Below, piece by piece: positions 1 through 6,632 of a stretch of 6,734 nucleotides of DNA (position 1 is the first letter of the stretch; each line of letters opens with the position of its first letter). The translations under genes were made by a program, and so were the position numbers. The stretch is from the NCBI GenBank assembly GCA_002402275.1, contig DHFN01000064.1:1-6734 (forward strand), written 5' to 3'. The notes beneath the pieces were generated by a model. The model saw only the letters and a program-made list of their open reading frames with translations. It made no database searches and was not told the origin of the DNA. Origin of the DNA: Anaerolineales bacterium UBA4823 (lineage in GTDB: Bacteria; Chloroflexota; Anaerolineae; Anaerolineales; UBA4823).

Positions 1-34
1 GCCGCGGTGGGTTCGACTCCCATCCATTCCCGCC
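1..34 (+). tRNA. selC: 3' end of a tRNA gene, probably selenocysteine tRNA (partial)
   Basis: Only the 3' part is in the window. Bases 7-11 (GTGGG) and 19-23 (CCCAT) form a 5-bp T stem around the 7-base loop TTCGACT (12-18). The next eight bases, CCATTCCC (24-31), would be the acceptor 3' strand, followed by discriminator G32 and CC; base 35 is T, so the terminal A of CCA is not encoded. An 8-base acceptor strand with G73 and a GTTCGACTCC T-arm is the pattern known for bacterial tRNA-Sec, which has an 8/5 acceptor/T arm; ordinary tRNAs have 7. Bases 1-6 would be the end of the long extra arm. A tRNA-Ser or tRNA-Leu with unusual spacing remains possible because the 5' strand, D-arm and anticodon (UCA expected) lie outside. 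No in-frame TGA was noticed in the genes of this window. Confidence 0.75.
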
Positions 35-35
35 T

Positions 36-41
36 GAGAGG
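36..41 (+). promoter_or_regulatory. Ribosome binding site deciding the protease start
   Basis: GAGAGG sits four bases before the ATG at 46 and begins almost directly after the tRNA 3' end. The same frame is open back to a GTG at base 7, but that GTG lies in the T stem of the tRNA and has no ribosome site, so ATG 46 is preferred. Confidence 0.65.
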
Positions 42-45
42 TATT

Positions 46-1254
46 ATGTTTAATGAACTTGATCCAATTACTCCAATCATTGCCCGTTTCTTAACCATCT
101 CGGATGTCACTCAAGGAGATGGTAAACAACCGTATAGTATCCGCTACCGAGGACATTTATATATTGATTCCGAGTTAGCCTATGATCAGCTGGTAGATCT
201 GCTGAAACCACTTGGCTATACCCCCTTATTCCGAACTGACGGTGATCAACATGTGATTTTATTGATAAAAGGGGTGCAGAATATTAAAAAATCCAACCTA
301 ACGATTAATTTCATTCTATTTGGTTTGACCTTTATCAGTGTGATCATTGCCGGTATTTTGTATGCGATGGGGAATCAGCCTTTCGTAACCACACCGACCA
401 AACTTGAGGATTGGCTGCCTTTGATCCAATCTAATTTGCCGGGAGGATTGGCGTTTGCGGGAAGTCTGCTATTGATTTTGCTCTCCCATGAATTAGGTCA
501 TTACCTGGCGGGACGCGCTCATGACGAAAATGTGACTTTACCATATTTTATTCCATTTCCCTTTAGCCCATTTGGAACTTTAGGGGCATTTATCAACATG
601 AAAACCCCTCCGAAAAACAAGCGTAATTTATTCGATATCGGATTAGCTGGACCTCTTTCGGGCTTGATCGTAACCATTCCCATTTTAATTTTTGGATTAT
701 CGTTGTCTAAAATAAGTGTCCTGCCAGTTTCGTTACAATCCGGCATGGGACTTCAGTTAGAAGGAAATTCGATTCTCTATCTTATAATGAAATGGACAGT
801 ATTTGGAAAGTTATTACCGCAACCTGCTAGTTATGGGAACCTGCCGGTTTGGTTATATTGGCTGCGTTACCTTTTTACCGGACAACCGTATCCCCTTGGT
901 GGAATAGATGTTATGCTCCATCCGGTTGCTTGGGCAGGTTGGATAGGATTGCTGGTAACATCCTTAAACCTGATCCCAGCGGGTCAACTGGATGGGGGAC
1001 ATGTTATTTATGTTTTGTTAGGTAAGAAAACATCCCGCCTATTGCCCCTTATTCTTGGGGGATTGCTCATACTTGGAATTTACTGGAGTGGCTGGTGGCT
1101 TTGGGCACTTTTGATCTTTGTGTTAGGACGTCAATATGCCGAACCATTAGATCAAATAACAGAACTAGACCACACTCGAAAACTTATTGCTTGGTTTGCT
1201 ATTTTTATATTTTTATTGGTATTTATCCCGATTCCCCTCTTAGCAATTAGTTAA
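46..1254 (+). CDS. Site-2 protease family (M50) intramembrane zinc metalloprotease, EGY-like
   Basis: This is a polytopic membrane protease of 402 residues, expected to cut substrate proteins within a membrane span. The zinc motif HELGH is at residues 148-152, with E149 as the catalytic base. The second motif, NLIPAGQLDGGH, is at 308-319, with D316 as the likely third zinc ligand. Both catalytic motifs are intact. The 'GAFINMKTPPKNKRNLFDIGLAGPLSG' type stretch between them (about 180-207) and the GQLDGGH form match the EGY1-like branch found in plants, cyanobacteria and many bacteria. A soluble domain of about 85 residues comes first. Hydrophobic segments lie at about 86-108, 131-155, 165-185, 195-218, 292-320, 332-360 and 379-401. 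No PDZ domain is seen, unlike RseP. The ATG at 46 is chosen over an upstream GTG that would overlap the tRNA. The gene is followed after 17 bases by a TPR gene on the same strand, suggesting an operon. The natural substrate cannot be read from the sequence. Confidence 0.92.
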   Translation: MFNELDPITPIIARFLTISDVTQGDGKQPYSIRYRGHLYIDSELAYDQLVDLLKPLGYTPLFRTDGDQHVILLIKGVQNIKKSNLTINFILFGLTFISVIIAGILYAMGNQPFVTTPTKLEDWLPLIQSNLPGGLAFAGSLLLILLSHELGHYLAGRAHDENVTLPYFIPFPFSPFGTLGAFINMKTPPKNKRNLFDIGLAGPLSGLIVTIPILIFGLSLSKISVLPVSLQSGMGLQLEGNSILYLIMKWTVFGKLLPQPASYGNLPVWLYWLRYLFTGQPYPLGGIDVMLHPVAWAGWIGLLVTSLNLIPAGQLDGGHVIYVLLGKKTSRLLPLILGGLLILGIYWSGWWLWALLIFVLGRQYAEPLDQITELDHTRKLIAWFAIFIFLLVFIPIPLLAIS

Positions 1255-1257
1255 ATC

Positions 1258-1265
1258 AGAAGAGG
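1258..1265 (+). promoter_or_regulatory. Ribosome binding site supporting a GTG start
   Basis: AGAAGAGG ends six bases before GTG 1272. The next in-frame ATG, at 1287, is 21 bases from this site and has no better one, so GTG is the likely initiation codon of the TPR gene. Confidence 0.6.
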
Positions 1266-1271
1266 TATAGA

Positions 1272-3092
1272 GTGTCAAACGAGGGAATGCTCCGAGACGC
1301 AATTGAAGCGGTCAATCAAGAAAGATATGAACGGGCTCGTGATATATTAACTCGTTTGTTGCGCCAGGATCAAAACAACCCAGTTTATTGGCTGTGGATG
1401 AGCGCGGCAGTGCAAAGCCATGCGGATAAACTATACTGCTTGCAAAATGTCCTTCGCTCTGATCCCCAAAACCAAACCGCGAAACAGGGATTAGCACTGC
1501 TGGATGCTGAAACCTCACCGGTCAAGGAATCCATTAAGCTAAGTGAACACAAAAAGTGGGCTGTGGATCTCAAACTTCCTTCAAATTTGCTAATTAATGA
1601 AAAACAACATCGGAAAACTCAACGGATCATTTATGTTGTCGCCGGGCTATTAATCTTCTCACTCATTTTATTGGGGGGTTATAAACTGGCTGTTCCAAAA
1701 CCACCCGCGCTGATTGTTTTCCAAGCGACAAAAACACCCGGCTTGCTCCCAACATATACCCCAACTCCAACCTTGGTGGGCTATGTCGCTCAATCAACTG
1801 AACCGCCCATTGAATCAGATAAACAGCCAACTCCCTTATGGGGGTTACTGCCAGCAACCTACACTCCAACACCAATTTATATCAATACTCCTCACCCCAT
1901 ATCCGAAGCTTATCGAGCCGGGATGTTAGCCTTTCAACAAACCAATTGGGATACAGCAGCCAATTATTTTGAGCAGGCTTCTCAAGCGGAGCCAGGAGCA
2001 GCTGATATTGCTTATTATTTGGCGGAATCACAGCGGCAGGCTGGAAATTCATCCCAAGCTTTATTGAATTACCAAAAAGCCATGCAGGTCAATCCTGATT
2101 TTGCTCCCGCTTATCTGGGTAGAGCATTAATCCGGATAAGTCTAGGGAAGGAAATTGATGGATTGAAAGATCTTAATCAGGCGCTTAAGTGTGACCCAAA
2201 ATTTGCTGAAGCCTATTTAGAAAGAGCAAAATACTATTATTTGCATGATCAATTCACCGAAGCAGAGGACGACTTGAATCAACTTGCTAAACTGGCACCG
2301 TATTCACCCCTGCCCCACCTTTGGAAGGCAAAAATAGCCTTACAAAAAGCAGAACTTAATAATGCCCTGGAAGAATCTCGCCAGGCTTATGATCTCGACC
2401 ATACGCTTTTAGATACATATCAAACCTATGGTCAGGCGGCTTTGCTGAATCAGGATTATGAGCTTGCTCGCGCAATGTTACAAATATATTTGCAATATTC
2501 AAAAAAAGATGGGTTTGGTTGGTATCTATATGGCAGAGCGCTGGCTGAACTAGGGAACACAACGGATCTATCACAAGCCTTGATGATCGAGATGACCAAC
2601 CCTGAAGTAATCGCCTCGGCTTTAAAGGCATTCCAAAAAGCAGAAATCAATCACTATGAGCAAGAAGACTTCCTGCTCTTCCGTAGCAGCCTTTATTTAG
2701 GTAATCAGGAGGGGCAGGAAGCCATCAATGACCTGATCAAAACTCGATCTTATGTTTTACAGTTAAATAAAACAAACCCAATCTCCAATATTTGGTTTGC
2801 TTATAATATTGGCTTGGGAAGGGCTTTTTTCTATACTGGAAGAAATAAGGAAGCGATTTCGCAACTAAATATGGCAGAAAGCATTGCTAAAGATCAACAA
2901 CAGCAAGCGATTGTCTATTTTTGGCGCGCTTTGGTTTATGAGAGAGAAGGTCAACCGAGCTTAGCAAATCGGGATTGGTCTGCATTATCTAGATTGCCAG
3001 AATCTATTATTCCGGATAAATTTAAAACGGTTCTCTCTGAGAAACAATTCCAGCTCACTCCTTCACCTGCCCCTTCAGCAACTCCCCCGTAA
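1272..3092 (+). CDS. Single-pass membrane protein with extracytoplasmic TPR repeats
   Basis: This is a 606-residue protein of unknown specific role. Residues about 6-80 form a short TPR-like helical unit (ERYERARDILTRLLRQDQNN, then a WLWMSAA helix). A single hydrophobic span lies at about 118-140, preceded by the basic stretch NEKQHRKTQR, so the N-terminus should be cytoplasmic and the rest outside. Residues 141-210 are a proline/threonine-rich spacer with two near-repeats (LLPTYTPTP at about 158 and LLPATYTPTP at about 192), a style common in Anaerolineae surface proteins. From 211 to about 590 there is an array of tetratricopeptide repeats, clearest at about 211-244, 245-278, 279-311, 312-345 and 380-411, with later weaker ones around 513-570. 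The tail (596-606) is again Pro/Ser/Thr-rich. TPR arrays bind proteins, so this is probably a scaffold or adaptor; no enzymatic motif is seen. It follows the site-2 protease gene by 17 bases and is likely co-transcribed. No signal peptide or lipobox is seen at the N-terminus. Confidence 0.88.
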   Translation: MSNEGMLRDAIEAVNQERYERARDILTRLLRQDQNNPVYWLWMSAAVQSHADKLYCLQNVLRSDPQNQTAKQGLALLDAETSPVKESIKLSEHKKWAVDLKLPSNLLINEKQHRKTQRIIYVVAGLLIFSLILLGGYKLAVPKPPALIVFQATKTPGLLPTYTPTPTLVGYVAQSTEPPIESDKQPTPLWGLLPATYTPTPIYINTPHPISEAYRAGMLAFQQTNWDTAANYFEQASQAEPGAADIAYYLAESQRQAGNSSQALLNYQKAMQVNPDFAPAYLGRALIRISLGKEIDGLKDLNQALKCDPKFAEAYLERAKYYYLHDQFTEAEDDLNQLAKLAPYSPLPHLWKAKIALQKAELNNALEESRQAYDLDHTLLDTYQTYGQAALLNQDYELARAMLQIYLQYSKKDGFGWYLYGRALAELGNTTDLSQALMIEMTNPEVIASALKAFQKAEINHYEQEDFLLFRSSLYLGNQEGQEAINDLIKTRSYVLQLNKTNPISNIWFAYNIGLGRAFFYTGRNKEAISQLNMAESIAKDQQQQAIVYFWRALVYEREGQPSLANRDWSALSRLPESIIPDKFKTVLSEKQFQLTPSPAPSATPP

Positions 3093-3115
3093 TAGGCCTT
3101 GGTGTATTATTGTAT

Positions 3116-6100
3116 TTAACTTTCGCCGGTAATTTGTTCTTTTTCTTGGCGGATGGGGATCGAAAGGAAAAAAATTGAGCCGCGCCCTAATTGACTTTCC
3201 ACCCATACTTTACCAGCGTGTCTTTCTGCCACAGATTTTACAATCGCCAACCCCAAACCGGAACCACTTGGAAAACCATCTGGACGTTTGACCCGGTAGA
3301 ATCTTTCGAATAAATGAGGCTGGTCGAGTGGAGCAATTCCTATCCCGTTATCTTTAACTGCGAAAATTAACTGATCTCCCTTAGAGTAGGCGCTTAAAAT
3401 CACTTCTCCACCCGAATCAGTAAATTTTATGGCATTGTCAACCAGGTTATGCAAAGCTTGGTAAAGTAATGCTTGATCAGCTTCGATTGTGGGTAAATAC
3501 TCGCTGATGAGTTGATAGGATAAATTAATTCTTTTCTGGGTAGCTTGTAATTGGATATCTCCAATCACTTTCAATACCAATTCCTCTATTGCAATTCGCT
3601 CCACTTGCAATCCTACTCCCCCTTCGATTCGCCCTAAATCCAGCAAATTATTGATCAGGCGTGACATGCTCTCGATTGAAGTGGAAATTTTACGAACATA
3701 ATTAGTTTGTTGCTCATTTAATGAACCTACCATTTCCAGCATAGTAGCGTAGCCACGCATTAGAGTCAAAGGAGATCGTAAGTCATGGGATACATTGGCA
3801 ACAAATTCGGATTTCATAGTATCTAATTCTTTAAAGTAAGTGATATCCTTCATCACACATACTCGATTAACTGGGCGGTTATCCGCATAGACAAGTGATG
3901 CACTAACCATATAGATTTTCCCATCAGGTAATGGCAGCTCTGTGTAATGGGGTTCAGTGCCTGCATTTTGAATGAGTTCTTGCAGGGTAGCTGGTAAATG
4001 TAACTGGCGGGCAGAGCTCAGCAATTCCTTGCCTCCGGTTAAGGCACGTAAGGCAACTGGGTTAGCTAATTGGACAACTCCTTTTTGATCAGTTACTAAG
4101 ATTGGATCTGGAGTTGATTCCAAAATGGCTTCAAGTCTTTTTCTTCCAATTTCTGCTTGAAGGTAATGGCGAGCATTCCCAATTGCCAGGCTAGTTTGTC
4201 CTGCTAAAGTGCTGATAAAACGAATTTCTTCATCACTAAACGCATGGGGAATATCGAATGCCGCCCAAAGAACTCCCAAAAACTCATTTTCTTGTTTTAA
4301 CGCGACTGCGATCAAGGATTCGGGAACAACTTCGTTGGGTGAATATTTAAATAAACGAGGTCGGTAGGGATTGGTTAATACAATCCGCTCGAGTTGCTGG
4401 CAGGCTGATAAAATTTGACTATCTAACGAAGCAAAAATTTGAGCTGAGTATCCGTCTGCATAAGAGATAGCCTGGTTTTCCTGCTGGTCAAAGGTGGGCA
4501 ATATGCCCGGAGCGAGAATTATCCTGGCAGATGCGGCACCAGTGGACAATGCAGATTCAAGCACTGGACGAACTGCCTGTCCCAAATCAAGGCTGGACGC
4601 GATTCCCTGGCTGACCCATAATAAACGGTTTAACTCCTCCAAGCGGGCTTTCAAGCTCACCCGCATCATTTCGAATGCCTCACGTAGACGGCCTTCTTCA
4701 TCTTCACCCCGGCGCTCGACTGGATGGTTGAGTTGTCCGGATGCAATTCCGGATGCTTGTTGAGCAAGTAAATCCAGTGAATTGATAATTTTTCTCAATT
4801 GGTTGCGGAAATAGATCGTTGCTCCCAAAATGATGATTAATAACACCAGCAAAATGGGTGTGGCTATGTTGATTGCAATTTGTTGGGCTTGGCTGGCAGG
4901 AAGGGATAGGACGATTTTCCAGGGGGTTCCGGTGGCTTCGGTAACATAAACCAACCGGCGGTTTCCATTTGAATTGGTTTCATCTTGTAGGTGGTCGGTA
5001 ATATTCAATTCGCCAGGGTATTTGTTCATGATCATTTCTGGATTTGGGTTAGAAAGGATCAATCCATTTTCATCCAATAATAATCCTTCACCGCCATCTT
5101 CCGAAAGGGAGTGCAGATTGGCGATAATCGAAGCGGTCATGGGGTTGTTACTGAGATCGGTTCTACCGATCAAAACTCCCTGGGTTTCACCATGGGCATC
5201 TTTGAGAGTAGTAATAAATGAAACTTGAGCGGTGTCATGCTTGGGTTTGGGAGGTGCTGGGTAGATTTGAAATGGAACACCGCTGATTGCTAATTTAATC
5301 CCCATTTGTTCTTCCACTAAAGTGTTAGCACGATCGTAACTGGAAGCAGGATAACTTGCGATTGGTTCACCTTGTTCGTCTAATAAGAATAAATCGGTGA
5401 AAAAGGGGACCATTTGAGTATATTCCTTCAGGAGGGAATTGAGTTGAGCTGGATCGCTTGCAAGGAGTTGTGGATCTTGGCTGATTTTGGTAAGCAAATT
5501 TTGTCCACTTTCCAAAAAATAAGGGATAGCGTCGCAACTCACTCGCGCGGTACTCGCGAGACGGTCATATATCATTTGCCGAGCAGCATTTTCGGAAGTA
5601 TGCCAAACGACAGTCATTAATAAAATTGTTAATATCCCAATGGTAGGGGCAAAAAGATAGAAAAAACGGGCTTCTAAACTTTTTTCAGCTGGTGAGGGTA
5701 ATAAAATTGAACGGCTTCCCCAAGCAGTGGGGAAAACCGCTCGAATGATTTCAGTAATAACACCCCCCAGTAAAATCATGCTGCCGGTGGCAATGACATT
5801 ATTGGTTAAATTTGAAAAAGTATAATCCAACCGGGCAGCCAAGGATCCATCAATCAAAAGTGGGGTGGTGAGGAAAGTAAGCGGGATGTATAAAATGACT
5901 AGAAGAAGGGAAGTTGCAAGAGGATGTCTAAGGATTTGATAGGTTTTCGTGCGGTAGCGTTGATGGCTTGCTACACTGAATAACAGCGCAAAGAAAATAA
6001 AGTGGAGCGGAGTGAAAATGTCATGAGTAGCATAGATCATCAACCCAATGGAACCGATCAAGGCTACTATTATGGATGGGAGCACTCCCATCAAACCCGC

Positions 6101-6427
6101 CATGATCATCCAAGGGACGGTTGCAAAGAGAGCGATGATTTTTGTATTCACTTCGATAGGTAAACCGGGTGGGGGGAGCGCCGAACTGCTTAGGGTAAAA
6201 CGGGCTCCAAAGAACAAAGAGAAAATCACAGCCAAAAAGGCAGCTAATAATGTAAAGGCACGGGTATTCAAATCAGATTTGCTGGGGTAATGTCTCCATC
6301 TATAATAGAGCCATCCAATGAGAATGAGATAGACGATCCATACAAAAGAGAGAAGTAGACGTGCCGATAGGTCATGAGGCAATCGAAGATATGCTGGCTG
6401 GTTGAGGAGTGAAAGAATGAGAGTCAT
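3116..6427 (-). CDS. Multidomain sensor histidine kinase (polytopic N-terminus, dCache-like, HAMP, GAF, PAS, HisKA, HATPase_c)
   Basis: This is an 1103-residue membrane sensor kinase that should autophosphorylate on histidine and pass the phosphate to a response regulator. Residues 1-255 hold about seven hydrophobic segments (near 24-42, 57-75, 97-114, 116-133, 138-154, 169-190, 209-230) of unassigned family. After another span (about 256-276), residues 283-512 look like a periplasmic double Cache domain, with the paired strands LFLLDEQGEPIAS (347-358) and EGLLLDENGLILS (447-459). A span at 522-540 leads to HAMP (about 541-595), GAF (about 603-752) and PAS (about 762-865). The catalytic core is complete: H box VSHDLRSPL with phosphoacceptor H881, N box HNLVDNAIKF (993-1002), G1 DNGIGI (1026-1031), F box LFERFYR (1039-1045) and G2 GSGLGLAIVK (1055-1064). 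No receiver domain is attached and no response regulator is adjacent. The ATG has AAGG six bases upstream (complement of 6434-6437), and the in-frame codons before it reach a stop without another ATG. It converges on the TPR gene. Confidence 0.93.
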   Translation of the reverse strand: MTLILSLLNQPAYLRLPHDLSARLLLSFVWIVYLILIGWLYYRWRHYPSKSDLNTRAFTLLAAFLAVIFSLFFGARFTLSSSALPPPGLPIEVNTKIIALFATVPWMIMAGLMGVLPSIIVALIGSIGLMIYATHDIFTPLHFIFFALLFSVASHQRYRTKTYQILRHPLATSLLLVILYIPLTFLTTPLLIDGSLAARLDYTFSNLTNNVIATGSMILLGGVITEIIRAVFPTAWGSRSILLPSPAEKSLEARFFYLFAPTIGILTILLMTVVWHTSENAARQMIYDRLASTARVSCDAIPYFLESGQNLLTKISQDPQLLASDPAQLNSLLKEYTQMVPFFTDLFLLDEQGEPIASYPASSYDRANTLVEEQMGIKLAISGVPFQIYPAPPKPKHDTAQVSFITTLKDAHGETQGVLIGRTDLSNNPMTASIIANLHSLSEDGGEGLLLDENGLILSNPNPEMIMNKYPGELNITDHLQDETNSNGNRRLVYVTEATGTPWKIVLSLPASQAQQIAINIATPILLVLLIIILGATIYFRNQLRKIINSLDLLAQQASGIASGQLNHPVERRGEDEEGRLREAFEMMRVSLKARLEELNRLLWVSQGIASSLDLGQAVRPVLESALSTGAASARIILAPGILPTFDQQENQAISYADGYSAQIFASLDSQILSACQQLERIVLTNPYRPRLFKYSPNEVVPESLIAVALKQENEFLGVLWAAFDIPHAFSDEEIRFISTLAGQTSLAIGNARHYLQAEIGRKRLEAILESTPDPILVTDQKGVVQLANPVALRALTGGKELLSSARQLHLPATLQELIQNAGTEPHYTELPLPDGKIYMVSASLVYADNRPVNRVCVMKDITYFKELDTMKSEFVANVSHDLRSPLTLMRGYATMLEMVGSLNEQQTNYVRKISTSIESMSRLINNLLDLGRIEGGVGLQVERIAIEELVLKVIGDIQLQATQKRINLSYQLISEYLPTIEADQALLYQALHNLVDNAIKFTDSGGEVILSAYSKGDQLIFAVKDNGIGIAPLDQPHLFERFYRVKRPDGFPSGSGLGLAIVKSVAERHAGKVWVESQLGRGSIFFLSIPIRQEKEQITGES

Positions 6428-6433
6428 CAGTTG

Positions 6434-6437
6434 CCTT
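6434..6437 (-). promoter_or_regulatory. Ribosome binding site of the histidine kinase
   Basis: On the minus strand AAGG is followed by six bases (CAACTG) and the ATG. It is a modest site, but it is the only one in register and supports the chosen start. Confidence 0.5.
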
Positions 6438-6469
6438 GTTAATTTATCTTACCATCAAGGTATGACTTT

Positions 6470-6480
6470 GCACAGTGTGC
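6470..6480. repeat. 11-bp palindrome GCACA-G-TGTGC in the kinase leader
   Basis: This is a perfect palindrome with 5-bp arms and a single central base. It would lie about 35-45 bases downstream of the predicted kinase transcription start, where a bound repressor could block elongation. With one central base it cannot form a normal RNA hairpin, so a DNA-binding site is the likelier reading. An 11-bp palindrome can also occur by chance. Confidence 0.3.
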
Positions 6481-6521
6481 CATGATAAATTTTAACCTTT
6501 TAATCTTGTTGTTAATAGTTT

Positions 6522-6549
6522 ACTATAAGTCTACGTACTTTAAGGTCAA
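6522..6549 (-). promoter_or_regulatory. Sigma-70-type promoter for the histidine kinase
   Basis: On the minus strand TTGACC (complement of 6544-6549) is separated by 16 bases from TATAGT (complement of 6522-6527). Each hexamer matches five of six consensus bases. Transcription would start near 6515, giving a leader of about 87 bases before the kinase ATG. A pair of identical direct repeats sits immediately upstream, which suggests an activated or otherwise regulated promoter. Confidence 0.55.
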
Positions 6550-6580
6550 GGTTTTCTTAAATTTATCCTGGTTTTCTTAA
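6550..6580 (-). promoter_or_regulatory. Two identical 11-bp direct repeats upstream of the kinase -35 box
   Basis: The minus-strand sequence TTAAGAAAACC occurs at 6570-6580 and again at 6550-6560, with starts exactly 20 bp apart, close to two helical turns. The inner copy touches the -35 hexamer. This is the usual geometry of class II activator sites for OmpR/PhoB-type response regulators, which bind tandem repeats on one DNA face. The repeats are seen directly; the regulator and its sign are inference. Confidence 0.5.
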
Positions 6581-6604
6581 CCAATTGTTCTTAGGAGCAA
6601 TTGG
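6581..6604. repeat. Perfect 7-bp inverted repeat CCAATTG-N10-CAATTGG
   Basis: The two arms, 6581-6587 and 6598-6604, are exact reverse complements and begin directly after the outer direct repeat. In rightward RNA the stem could extend through one U-G, one U-A and one C-G pair to a 10-bp stem with the tetraloop UUAG. Neither side is followed by a T run, so a terminator is unlikely. A dimeric transcription-factor operator is the simplest reading. Confidence 0.45.
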
Positions 6605-6632
6605 GTGTGTGTCAGAGCAGGTTGCATTGGTT

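Noticed and set aside
7..45. Upstream GTG extension of the protease by 13 residues
   Set aside because: The GTG is part of the T stem of the tRNA and has no ribosome binding site; the ATG at 46 has GAGAGG four bases upstream.
519..746. Leftward open frame of 75 codons inside the protease gene
   Set aside because: It overlaps the conserved region of the site-2 protease between its two catalytic motifs and has no independent coding evidence.
3090..3112. TAATA...TATTA inverted repeat between the convergent genes as a terminator
   Set aside because: The arms are only five A/T pairs with no GC-rich stem and no T run.
4494..4763. Rightward open frame of 89 codons inside the kinase gene
   Set aside because: It is antisense to the GAF/HAMP region of a clearly coding kinase, has no recognisable protein features, and is best explained as a shadow of the kinase codons.
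6581..6610. Inverted repeat as a rho-independent terminator
   Set aside because: The stem is AT-rich and is followed by GTGTGTGTC on the right or TTAAGAAAACC on the left, not by a T tract.
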